Below are positions 1 to 11,268 of a stretch of 64,000 nt of DNA, one piece after another (the first letter of the stretch is position 1; each line of letters begins with the position of its first letter). This DNA is from Phlegmacium glaucopus (Eukaryota; Basidiomycota; Agaricomycetes; Agaricales; Cortinariaceae): contig MU130237.1 of the NCBI GenBank assembly GCA_015039465.1, forward strand, positions 496,001-560,000, written 5' to 3'. The notes beneath the pieces are model-generated. The model had not been told where the DNA came from. It saw only the letters and a list, made by a program, of their open reading frames with translations, and did no database searches. The position numbers and the translations under genes were made by a program.

Positions 1-303
1 CACAAATTCCCTATAAAGCATGGATGGATGCAATATAGCATTCATTCATCCCCTCAACAATAATTCTGCTACTTATATGAACGAGTTAGGCCGAGTGCAC
101 CCGCTGATATATGCCTAATTATGGTAGATCCCTAGACGATCATTCTAGATCCTTATCATCATAGAGTGAAACAAATGATTGTATACAATTGGGGATGTCC
201 TTGTCCATGTGTGCGAACTTGAGATATCGGTACAGTACGTACTTATTTTTTTTTAGCTACTCAAATGAAGTAACGAAACCCTGGACTCACCTTTGTAGGT
301 TTG
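1..303. other. Left-edge non-coding stretch
   Basis: I see no convincing gene here. It lies downstream of the stop codon of the minus-strand Dif1/Spd1-like gene and is probably its 3' flank. It is AT-rich with a short T run near 245-255. The open frames in it have no recognisable protein character. Confidence 0.5.
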
Positions 304-935
304 TTATAGGACCATGGGCTCAAAAGGCTGTTCAAAGTCCTCATCCGCCTTCTGGTTACTCCAATCATCTTCTTCATCTATTGTTTTTGTCGCAATGTGA
401 TCGGGTGTGTGATCCGAGTTGCCAAAGAGCAACGGGCCATTCGGCAAAGAACGGGTCTCTAGGAGAGAATGTCGGGATCTTCTGAGAGGTTTTATGGGTC
501 TTGAGGGATTGGTTGTCTCAACCGGCGACATGCTCTGATCGTTTTCATCCAACAACATATCTGCATCTGGAGAGATCAATGGGGAGAGGGAGCGAGATCT
601 CTTTCCGGTTGTGGACTGGTTGGTAGAATCAACTGGCATGTTGGAGTAGACGTCTCGAAAAATGTCGTTCATAGAACGAAATATTGATCCCGTTGACTGG
701 GCTTTGGAGAAGGAGGAAGGAGAGGTCTTGTAACCTTCCGAAACATCTAGAAAGGTGCATTACTTGATGGGACCTTGGATGATGTGCGGTGTGTACACAC
801 ACCTTTCCTGACGCGTGAACCGAGGTTTCGAAGGCGGTTGGTAAGATGTGGGTCGATGTTAGATTGCTGGGAAGTGGGCAGAGAGGCGAGAGATGATTCG
901 CAGAGCCGTTTATTACTACTCTCTGAGGTGGTCAT
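304..935 (-). CDS. Dif1/Spd1-family ribonucleotide reductase regulator
   Basis: Two exons, 935..803 and 746..304, separated by a 56-nt GT-AG intron (802..747), give a 191-residue protein that stays in frame. Splicing joins the halves of a short motif, RVRK-DVSEGYKT, which I recognise as the signature of the fungal ribonucleotide reductase inhibitor family (yeast Dif1, fission yeast Spd1). Those small disordered proteins control the activity or nuclear import of the RNR small subunit and are degraded in S phase or after DNA damage. The rest is Ser/Pro/acidic and disordered, with a second conserved-looking patch (residues about 60-75, SIFRSMNDIFRDVYSN). The start is only 41 bp from the divergent Kelch gene. 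The assignment rests on the motif and small size; the precise role (inhibitor or import factor) cannot be told. Confidence 0.75.
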
Positions 936-976
936 TGACCAAGAACAATGTCATGTGACGTGATGTACTAACAACC

Positions 977-3900
977 ATGGGCACTGCGGACACCCCCTTT
1001 GCAGCACTACAACGAATGGCCTTTTTCCTTTTCTTTATTCATCTTTTTTCTTTCTCAGTACTAGCACAGATAATTTCTACAAATTCCCCCGTCCCACCTC
1101 TCCAATGGATTAACCTTTCAAATCTTCTAAAAGGCTCATCACGACCGCCTCCGTTAAGAGATGCCGCTATGGGCTATGATGACACTAGGTTAGCTTTTCA
1201 TCCTTCTAATTATCCTCTACTCTCACACTTTCACAGCCGCTCCCTCATCATTTTTGGAGGCTTGTCCGAGAATGGCTTTCCCCAGTCACAAACTTTTCTG
1301 TAAGTCTTATATAACCTGAGACCAGCTCTCTATACTTAAATCCTCAGTTTGAATCTTGATACCCTTACCTGGTCCATTCCTTCGCCGCCGCCCACCCTCC
1401 AACGCAGCCCACCTGCAAGAAGTGCCGTTATTTGTGGCGGTGATTTTGCTGCGAGCAAGTGAGTGATTGCGTTGGGAAATATTTTTTAAAAAAGTAATTG
1501 GAACTCGCTTGCAGTCGCCACGGTTTTGTCGTCGTAGGTGGCAAAGGTTTAGAGGGCAATCCTTTGTCGGATATCTGGGTGAGCGATTCACTATCAAGTA
1601 TCCAAATGGATCTGATTGGTATTCTTTGCAGGAGTACGACTTCAATAACCAATTCTGGTCTCAAGTCTCTGTTACGCCTGGAGGCCCATCGGCTCGATGG
1701 GGTGCGTCCGGCGGTATTGATACGCGTACAACCGCTATTCAGGACCCTATCATTCCCGGGCCAAATAATTCCTTTTATCTCGCCGGAGGTTTCGATGGCA
1801 CTAGCACAGACAGTCTTTCTGATGTATGGAGGTTAAATATTTCAGGAACACTCTCGTCCAATCTTCCTAATAATGTAAATGGGACTTGGGATCATTTGAC
1901 TATTGGCAATCTATCGGGTCGAATTGACCAAGCAGGGACTGTGATTGCGGAACAAATCGTTGTATCAAGTGGCTGCAATCTGACGACTTCCCCCGTAAAT
2001 GTGGACACCTCATGCCCGACCCAAGATTCATTTGTTCTAGATGTCCAACATAAACTTGCTATCTCTCCAGGCCCATGTCCTGCTCCCAGAGTAGGTGCAG
2101 TCCTAGTCCCAAATCAGAACCGCTTCTCTGCGGCATTTTCATCACAGGTGTTTTTCTTGCTTGGAACATTTAACGCTTCAATATGGCAGGATAATGACGG
2201 CTTAGCCCAAGGAGAAGTCGTGAGTGTTTTTTCTCATGCAATAAATGTTTATTAATCTTGTTCAGGCTATACTTGATACTAACACAGGAACATGGGCTAG
2301 AATCCTACCCTCGGGTGATCCCGATGCCTCTGGAAATGTCAACTTCCCTGGACCACGAGAAGGCGCATCCGCATTGTCTTTTAACGAAGGCCTGGTTGGA
2401 TCCAATCGCAATTCTTCTGCGGATACAATTGTACGTTCAATCCAATTATACTCACAAAACTCATCGTGATCAATTGTTCAGGTTTATGGAGGACAAGATG
2501 CAAATGGAACCTTTTTGTCTGAGTTGTGGCTCTTAAGAGGCTATGCTGGTTCGATAACTTCTACGAATTCGACATGGACTGGATTCGGTAATGGTCGACT
2601 CCAAACCGGCGTCAACGCAGACGGGTCCGGTGTCCGTATCCGTTACATAACTGAATGTGCCTCGATTCTCTCTGTCTCTAGTACTAGTACAACATCTATT
2701 CCTCCTCCTCCTCCTTCCGGGTCTGGGTTGACCAGTCCGGTTTCTTCAAGCATTTACAATACCTCACTTCTCCACAAACTTCTAACGACTTTATCTCTGG
2801 TTATTTTGCTCCCAATCCTCTTATTTTTCCGTTGGACAAAAACAACTGCGGAGGTAGGATTGACACCTAGGCGACGCGTTTTCATGGTCATCTCTGTAAT
2901 TTTAGCATTTGGCGCTTATGGGGTGGGCGTTGCGGGATTCGTGCTATCCTTCACCACTATCTCCACTACGTCGTCGACACAGAACCTTCACTTGAAGACA
3001 GCCCATGGAATTGCCGGACTCGCCTTATTCCTCGTCCTTTATGGGCTTGTTCCCTTTATCTATCTAGCCTTTGCCTTGTTTGGCTATCACCCTAACGTTT
3101 CAGGTCGAAACCAGCCTAGCGAGACCTCAATAGGAACAAATGAGAAAACTGATGCGCTCCCTCCACAGGGCCGTCTATCGTCTAGTGTTCATAATACCTC
3201 TCCACCTTCATCCCCTCGACAAAGGACACAGTCTTGGGATGCGTTCAACGCGCTCAGGCCAAGTACAGATGAAGGATTATCAAATGACTCAACTGCGTCC
3301 GCAACGCCCCAGCGAGGCTTCGAGGTCCTTAATCGTCCAAATAGAAGTCGCAAAGCGAGCGGAACTTGGCCGACGTCGGATAATACCCCAGGATTATCAC
3401 AATCCCTTCCAACCACCAGAGCTCTCGGTGAAATTGACTGGTTACTTAGAAGGAGAGCTGTACACGCAGTGGTAAGATCAGGTTTTTTTTTTTGCTCTCG
3501 GCTTACACAAATTATAGGGCGAACTTGACTATGTCATCACGCAGGCTCATAACGCTCAGTTCGCTTCTTCCGACTATGATAACCGTACTGCAGAACCTCT
3601 TCACCGCAAACAAATGGTCCAATTCCCGAAAATTTTAACGATGACTTTCCATATCCTCGTTCAAGCTTCGATATTAGGCCTATCCATTATTACCCTAACG
3701 ATTTTGTGGTCAAGAGCTTCTCGGGCCCTGTTTGCCCTATTCCTCGCATGGATGGTTGCGTTCTATGTCGGGATGATAGTTCTAGCCTGGAACTATTATC
3801 CAACTACATCACTTTTGACTGCGTCTCTTCAGTCTCTTCGAGGTCATGACAATAATCTAGATCCTCAAGACAATCTTGCTAACAATGCTCCTCCAACGAA

Positions 3901-4126
3901 TGGCGATGGTCCATATACCTATCACCGACCTCCCTACCGACTTTCAACACATGCGGATGAATTGTCCTATGCTCATGCAGTTCCCATGAGTGTTGAGACT
4001 GATGGCATCGACGACGACGTTGACGAAGATACACGCCAGAGGGTTATCGAAGAAGAAATGGAGAGACGAGATGTATCTATCGTCACAGTACCGCGTCGCA
4101 AACTGTGGATTACAAATCCATCATGA
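977..4126 (+). CDS. Kelch-repeat multi-pass membrane protein
   Basis: A multi-exon gene. The first intron is 1300..1346, and others begin near 1459, 1579, 2220, 2430 and 3472. A signal peptide (FFLFFIHLFSFSVLAQ) is followed by a lumenal or extracellular region with Kelch-like blades (for example LIIFGGLSENGFP, FVVVGGKGLEGNPLSDIWV, FYLAGGFDGTSTDSLSDVW, VYGGQDANGTFLSELW). A Pro/Ser linker leads to several hydrophobic helices (from about 2770 to 3090, and again 3640-3800). The helix with HLKTAHGIAGLALF...YGLVP resembles fungal cytochrome b561/DOMON-type membrane cores. The C-terminal tail is acidic and cytosolic. The start could also be the ATG at 1016, which would make a cleaner signal peptide. 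The function is unknown; a surface sensor or membrane oxidoreductase partner is possible. It converges on the next gene with 198 bp between stop codons. Confidence 0.8.
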
Positions 4127-4324
4127 ATTATTCGTATCAAAAAGTTTTGTTATTGCTTTCTCCTTGTTTTGTTATTCATACTGCGCATTCTGTATCATCC
4201 AAGCATTTACAATACCCTCTTCCTTTGTGTCAACATGTGGACATTTTTATTACTGGAATCTATTCAACTGCATAATCTTTCAATAGTGTTTGAAAGTCCA
4301 AAAAAAAAAATCATGAAAGTTACA

Positions 4325-7256
4325 TCATTCATCAACGACGATATCCCTTCTCCAGCGGTCTACCCTGCCAAACTTGACTTCATCATGTATCGGAGGAGGG
4401 GATGGCATAGGCATAGGGACCTGCATCATTCCCATCGGATTTACTAAAGGAGCGAAGTATCCTGGGCCCATCATGGAGGCATTCATGAGCATGTTACTTT
4501 GCATTTGCGCTTGCATCATCATTTGCTGCTGATGTTGTTGTTGAGCCAACATTTGATACTGGGTCCTGCGTTGTTGTTCTGGATGGAAAGCCAAAGGCAG
4601 GTCGTCTTCGTCATCGGCATCTGGACGGCTCTGAACAAACCGCGATGTTCTGAGGCCAAGAGGCTGATCATCGTCGTCGTCAGCAGGTTGGTTCTTCGCA
4701 TAGGTGGGCCTTGGAGGTGACAACTTTGCCTTGGCTTGTCTCACAATGCGCGATAAAGGTTGATCTTCATCGTCGGAATCTCGTCCCAATTGTGTTCCAC
4801 CTAATGCTGCCCGCGCAATAGCTTTGTGGATAGTGGCGGCTAGAGGCAAGTCTTCTTCGCTATCGTTATCATGTGAGATAGGGAGTTTGTGAGAGTGTCT
4901 CGGGTACCGTAATCCAACGCCTGTTGTACGTCGAGGTCCAGCATCTCCATCATCTGAGGAATTTTCATGCCAGCCAGGTGTGATTGCACGGGGTTGAAGT
5001 TGTTCGTCCTCCTCTTCACTCTCAGAGGTAGAATATGAGGAGTCGTTAGCCCTCGGAGGAACACTGCGTGTTGCACGTTGAATATCCGGCAAAGTTGGTG
5101 GCTCCACAGATACCCGAGCATCCGCAGGTACCTGCTGCACGTCTTCAACGCCCTTTTGATGTCTAGCCTTTCTCTTATGCTTGCTTTTCTTTTCCATATT
5201 TTTCCTTTCTCTTTCTTCCTCTCTTTTCAATCTCTCCTCTTTTTCTCGTGCCTCTCGTGCTTCAATTTCCTTCAACTTCGCCATTTCGCGTTCCCAAAGA
5301 GTATCTACGCCAAACACAGTCCGAGATGGTGGCAGCCGGCCGGCGGCTGGCAATGGGTGAAGATTCTTGTCATCCTCGTCCTCGAAATTGAGAAGGGGTT
5401 TCATGGTCAGAGAATTTTGACGGCCGAGCGCCTGCTGAGATTTTGAGGAACCATACGAACTTAATCGTTTCGATATCGGCCGCGCCTGCAACGATGCTGG
5501 ATCAATCAAGGTACTTGCACGTTGTTCTCGAGCCATCATGGATGGTCGTTCGTCACCTGTAAAAACACTGCATATAAAGATGATTAATATAAGTATCCAC
5601 AAAAGGGCAAAAAGCAAAATACCGCTGCTTGCTCCGCATTTGCGCTTTACGATGCTCGAGGTCATCTATAAGACTCTTGCCGTATAGTTTACCTGCTGGG
5701 CGTAAGGCCTTGGAGTCCTCTTCTGGAGGAGGTGTCAAGGGTTTAATGTCCTCCACCTTTGGCGCATCTTCGACCAGAATTTGTTGACCATCCTCAGTAG
5801 CCCGAGGCAAGCCTTCCTCTGCATCAAAAGGGGCTCCACTTTGTCCACCAACGACTAAAGTATTACGGAAAGTCTTCTGTGACAATGACAGATCAATATG
5901 AGGATTGGGGATGAATGAATTCGATGCTAATGGAACGAATTCCGTCTCCATGTTCGATATAGATAATCTTCGCGACGAACGAGCCCCAGGTGGTAAGGGG
6001 GGACCATCCGTTGAAAGTTCAAAGCCGTCTCTGACTGTATGGATAGGTTGTTCCGGCACGTTGGGCGATATAGCTTGCAGGGGACTAGGCATTACTAACA
6101 CTTTGGGACGCAAAAGATCCATTGTAGTAGAGTAACGAGGTTTTCGAGAATAGGCATCCCTAGCCTCTGTCATGACGGAGACATTATCATTCTCCAAGAT
6201 CATTCTCGAACCCATTGAGACGCTTGACTGAGTCCGCGTGCGCGCAAGAACCTTGGGGTCAAATCGTGAAATGTGGGAAGGATGGTGAATGGCAAACGGA
6301 TTATCCTCTGCAACATTCTGCAATCCCATAACACTCGAGGAGCTTCGTTCCGGTTGAATGTATTCTTGTTTCATGTCATCATGAAGCAAGCGAGAGCTCA
6401 TGCTCGCCATGGAAAGCGTCCTTTCATGCGGTCGAAATCTGGGATCTCCGTATAGTTGGTCAACTCCGGGAGAAGGTGAACGAAGAGAAGAACTTGGGAA
6501 GGGAACCTCCATTGAGTGGGGAATAGAGGCTTGTGAAATCACACGACGACGTTCAAGGAGAGGCGGACCGATCGGCTCCATTCCAACAAGATCCAATGGT
6601 GACCCAAACGAGCGACGTCGGTCTGGTGGGTGCGCATGTGTGTGCTCTGTAGCAAAGTCTAAGTTCCCGCCGGCACTTAATGGTCTAGAAGTGACTACTC
6701 CGCGCCGTGGTAGAGGAGCAGCAGCGTCATAGTTGGTAGATGGTCGATGGGAACGGGTGGAAGTGATAGGAGGCGGAAGTGGTTGTTTGCCTTTCGATTT
6801 TGCAGACTTGGACCTTTCTTTGGGAATGAATGCGTCTAATCCCCATGAAGCAAGGTCAACCTCTATTACTTGTTCGTCTCTATCGTCTTCGTCTGAATCA
6901 GAATTATAGTCCATCCCGAAAGGATTTCTCAAGGCATCCATAGAACCTCTTGAGCCCCTAGAGCGACGTGCCTCTAAAGCAGACTCTCTTCCCCCGAGAC
7001 TGCCCGCATCACTTGGAACTGGGACCCCAAGGTAATCAGTCTTGTGCAACTCTGGGCGTGCTGCTGGGTTGCGCAGAAAATGTGCAAATATTGCGCTGTC
7101 CTGGGCAGATCGATAAGGAGCATTTGGATCGTCAGGATCATTATCGTATTCTGCAGGAAGACAATTCTATGGGCGACGTGCTCAAGGGCGAAGAGATTGC
7201 GTACCTAGTAATGCGGCTGCTAATTGGAGACGGGAGAAGGCTGCAGGACCAGACAT
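4325..7256 (-). CDS. Large disordered orphan protein with charged coiled coil
   Basis: Three exons, 7256..7205, 7150..5623 and 5567..4325, with 54- and 55-nt introns, give 940 residues in one frame. The short first exon starts MSGPAAFSRLQLAAALL and was chosen because it alone joins in phase to the EYDNDPDDPNAPYRS segment. The protein is Ser/Pro/Arg-rich and disordered. One strongly charged coiled-coil stretch (about residues 640-700; repeated K/E/R as in LKEIEAREAREKEERLKREE) is followed by acidic clusters. The C-terminus is rich in Gln and Met (around 4410-4560). I recognise no domain. The ordered-looking N-terminal 60 residues and the SLIDDLEHRKAQMRSKQR segment before the last intron are the best candidates for conserved function. 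It may be a basidiomycete-specific protein. Confidence 0.75.
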
Positions 7257-7407
7257 ACCAAGGTGCTAGACAAGTATCAGAAGATTTGGGGGGACTTGGA
7301 CTCTGTAAACTCTGAAATGGTCCCGTTGAAAGACTCAGCGTATGAGGGTCATTGAGCAAAGTTTATAATTCCATTTTTGGTATATATAATTGGCTTATGT
7401 AAACACC

Positions 7408-10400
7408 CTACAGCTCATCATGCTGAGGCACAGGATTGCCTTCTTCATCTATTTCCTCCATTTCAATCTGAACCTATGGTCATTGTTAGTAAAGCTCGTA
7501 GAAAGATATTCTATTTTCACCTTGTCCTTCATATGGTCTGGTAGAATAATCCCAGGTTTTTCACTCTCGACAACTACTTCTGTTTCAACAGGTGGAGCAG
7601 GCTTGACAAATTCGTCAGTTTTAGCCGTTTCTGATACACCGAGGGACCTTCTCAAAACACGATCTACTCTTGAGAAGAATCTGTTCAAAGCAGTCTCAAC
7701 ATCAGGATGAATTGTCAAGCAGTCAGTTATATCATACCTGTTACTATCAGGTACTTCAAAGCCTGAGCGAACAAGTGCCCCGTCGATAAGAATAGAAGTC
7801 GCCTCCTTCAGCTCCTCTTCCGCTTCAATATCTCTATCTTCCTCTTCAGATGGTAGCTGATTCACACGGCGAAGAATACCCTCGATCAAGGGTGAACGGG
7901 GATTTATTTCAAGACGTTTTGCCTTCATCGCATACTCATGCATACCTCTGTTGTTCTTGGAGTTTGAAGCACCTGCAAAGCTATCAATACACGCTACCTT
8001 GTCATATTAACATGCCTCACTCATCATCTTTTGCACATTGGCAGTATATCCATGAGCATCCGCAACAATGGCACAGGGGCTTTTGACAAGACGGTTGGAA
8101 ATCACAACTTTGGATATGATGCCTTCAATAAAGAAAGAGTCATGAAAGCTTCAAAATTCATACCATCAAGAACGGAATCTTTAGCCTCTTCTTTGAGCCA
8201 TTTAATGAGTGGCTCGAATTTCTCTTCAAGGGCATTTTGCTCTTCCTTCTCTTCTTCCGGGTCCAAATCTAATGTGATACAGGAATTAAAAGAAAGAATT
8301 TTTCGGGCGTTCGGGATGTACCTTCGTCGCCAAACTTAAGCCCCGCCTTCGCTACATCTTGGAAGGGAATACCTCTGGAAAGCCGGGGCAGATCAATAAA
8401 CTTCTTAGGTACTTCCATGATGAAAAAACTCACTTCCATTCACGCAGATTGCTAAGAAGAATTTCATCCAGCGGTTCATTAAGAAGTAGAACTTCGTAAC
8501 CACGAGCATCTAACTTCTCTATGAATACACTCTGGGCTAAGTGTTCTGGTTTCTTCCCCATCTCGGCTAGATAAAAGATCTGGAAAATTGTGAATCATGC
8601 TGGCTGAGGTAGCAGATGCATTCCGCACACCTGCTTCTGTCCTTCTTTTCTCTTTTGCAAGTACTTGAAAGGAATAATTAGTTCAAGCAGACACTCGTGA
8701 CGAATGACATACTTGATCAAACGAAGTATTATTCCGATGATTTGTAGTAAATCGGGTCAAGCCAGCTAGCTTGTCGCGATTCTTTATATCCTCAACAGCT
8801 CCCAGCTTCAGTACCGAGCCGTACGTCTCTTGCATCTTATCAATTTTTTCTTGATCCTGGCCTTCAGAAATCTCGGTGAAGAGCCGTATGATGCGTTTGA
8901 GAATGATCTGTCTCAACTGCTTAAGGAAACGATTGGACTGAAGGCTTTCACGAGAAACATTCAATGATAGATCCTCAGCTGCAAAGATTGGTCACAAACG
9001 AATGAGAATGGATTAGGAGAGGACACACCGTCTACCACAACTTTTACCCAGCTTGCCCACTTGGGCAACCCTTCGTCGCCAATATCAGATGTGATAAATA
9101 CGCGCTTTACCATCAGCTTAAAATCTTTTGATTTGTATTCCAAGGGCTTTTGCCAGTAATCTTCACCCCTGTATATTGAATCGTTATTGAGCCAGATTTC
9201 ATGAAAGGTATAGGAGAAATTCACAATTTAGATGGGAAAAAAAGAAGCGCCTTGAATGCAACTCCAGAACCTGCATCGGCAGCGAAATGATGCCAGGCCA
9301 AAGGCTTCGAAAAGTCCTTGAAAAATGTGGTGTAGAACAAGTGGTACTCGTCTTGATACTTAGGAATAACCCTTTAAATCCGACAATAAATAACCACCTA
9401 CCATCTGTGATATTCTTAGATTCCCTACCCGTCTAGGTGTCAGAATGTTATTCGTTACTTGTCCGTACAATAACTTACCTGGCCCACAAAGGAGGCTGGG
9501 AGTTCAGTCGAGTCCATTGTTCTTTGGTAACGTTCACCATTTTGGGAGGTGGCGGCAACTCCGATTCGTCTTCATCGGCCTTAGTAACATCTTCAAGTAT
9601 TGCTTCGTCTGTGTCAGAAGATACGGACTCCAAGGAAGGTTCCGGTATTTCCTTCTGTTCCAGCGTGGGTGGTTCCTCGCTGTCGTCGGGGACTTCCTCG
9701 GTCCATTTTTCAAAGAGATATATGGGAAATATCGATGAAAAGGCAGAATGTTTGTTCCTTTGAACAGAATATCAACAAGTGAATGTCGATAGAGAGGTAA
9801 CCTTACACAAGGGCTGAAAGGGCAGACTCCTCGAGGTACTCTGATGCCTCCGGCTTGAGGAAAAGCGTGATCTCTGTCCCTCGTCCTAGTGTATTTCCTC
9901 GTGGGTCAGGATAGATATCAAAGGTGCTATCATCAGTGGATGAACTGAAGACGTGTTGGACGGGGTCAGGGTTTAGAGAAGACTTTGGAGGTATGGAGGC
10001 TACATGAACACGATCGGCAACGAGGAAGCTGCTGTAAAAACCAAGACCAAAAGCGCCAATAAGATTTCCAGTTGCCGTACCGTCCTGACCTTCGGCCTTA
10101 GCAAGGAAGTCAGACGTTCCCGATTTTGCCAAAGTGCCCTGAAATAGATTTAATTCGGAAATCTTTAAGCCATGGAGCATGCCAATATAAACGCACAAGA
10201 TTAGTCTGAAGTTCTTCGGGAGACATGCCAATTCCAGTGTCTACATTGTCACTTGTCAGTGTACATGTGTAGAGGTGGTGGACCGTGCATTACCTGCGAT
10301 GATAATCCGACCGCTCTTTCCATCTTCGTCTTTCTCGACTTTAATGGTGATATTGAGAGAACTCGATCCATCCCATATGCTCCTGTCAGTCAGAGCGGTG

Positions 10401-10792
10401 AGTCGCAACTTCTCCAATGCGTCGTTAGCATTTGAGATGAGTTCGCGCAGAAAAATTTCCCTGGCATAAAGTTGAGTTCTAGACTCTATAACGGATACTT
10501 AAAAAGACTGACTGATGAGAATAGAGACTGAAGAGAGCAACGTATATTAGATATTAATTCCTAGTATATTCTAGTTCGATTCAAGTCCCCACCTATTGAT
10601 GACGATTTTACGCAGACGTGCTACATCACTCTGTATAGATAAACTTAGCTTGACCCCACGATTTAGGCTCTCAATAGTAAAACTTGCCTGATAATTGTGT
10701 TTTACCGGAGACACAGCAGGTTTAGCGTCATGTGTAAAGCCAGTGGATGTCAAGAAGGTCAATAAGAAAAGCAGTGGGCGAATTAGGCGCAT
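7408..10792 (-). CDS. Endoplasmin (ER-lumenal Hsp90, Grp94 type)
   Basis: A many-exon Hsp90-family ATPase. From the N-terminus: a signal peptide ([20 protein letters not shown]); a short pre-N region; the ATP-binding domain with [31 protein letters not shown] and [14 protein letters not shown]; an acidic linker (9560-9700); the middle domain ([21 protein letters not shown] and NVSRESLQ); and the dimerisation domain. It ends in ...[10 protein letters not shown] then stop. HDEL is a classic ER-retrieval signal, so the protein acts in the ER lumen as a folding chaperone. The start is the ATG at 10792, which opens the signal peptide; an upstream in-frame TTG is not used. The first intron (10687..10631, 57 nt) uses a GC donor and is a multiple of three. 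The upstream region carries a UPR-type site. S. cerevisiae and S. pombe have no ER Hsp90, so its presence here is informative. Confidence 0.9.
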
Positions 10793-11268
10793 TCTAACTC
10801 GAGGAACACGCAAACCAAGAATGAACGGGTAAGCGAATTGTAAGTATGTAGTGTTTCAATAAGTACAGGCTCGAAGGCGGCTATAAAAAGATGTCAATGA
10901 CGTGTCAAAGTCGTGGCCCCCTCGTGACCGCGAGTGCCTCAAGCTCATCTTAAGTATATTCTATCAAAGTTATCCCATTTGCATTCAGTGCTATCATGAG
11001 GCATGTACATTCAAGTCCATGGTTGTGGCAACTGAGAAATTGAAGAAGAAGCATACTTCCTCAGCCGTCAACGTGAACGGAGAGCTTGGGAGCAGATAAA
11101 TTTGAGAGATAATTCTGTAATCGAAGTCAGTTTAATAGGTCATCTCCGTGAAATCAAAATTGGACCCCACCCTTAGCCATCGTTCCCTTTGCTCTGGTAC
11201 ATGATCGAAGACGCTGTACCGGCTATCTCTCTTAAAGAGTATATGTCAGATCAAAATGAGGGCTTCAT
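10793..11268. other. Intergenic region upstream of endoplasmin
   Basis: This 476-bp gap lies between the start of endoplasmin and the 3' end of the WW/FF-domain gene, both on the minus strand. No gene is evident; the small plus-strand open frame at 10902-11099 lacks protein character. It should contain the endoplasmin promoter, including the TGACGTGTCA element listed separately. Confidence 0.5.
10898..10907. promoter_or_regulatory. UPR-type bZIP site (TGACGTGTCA)
   Basis: The sequence TGACGTGTCA lies about 105 bp upstream of the endoplasmin ATG. It is a near-palindrome containing the TGACGTG core bound by Hac1/XBP1-type bZIP factors in other eukaryotes. Its position in front of an ER chaperone gene makes an unfolded-protein-response element plausible. 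The assignment is by motif only; any ATF/CREB-type bZIP could bind it. Confidence 0.4.

Noticed and set aside
10902..11099. Small plus-strand open frame upstream of endoplasmin
   Set aside because: No family resemblance or splice continuation; it lies in the probable promoter.
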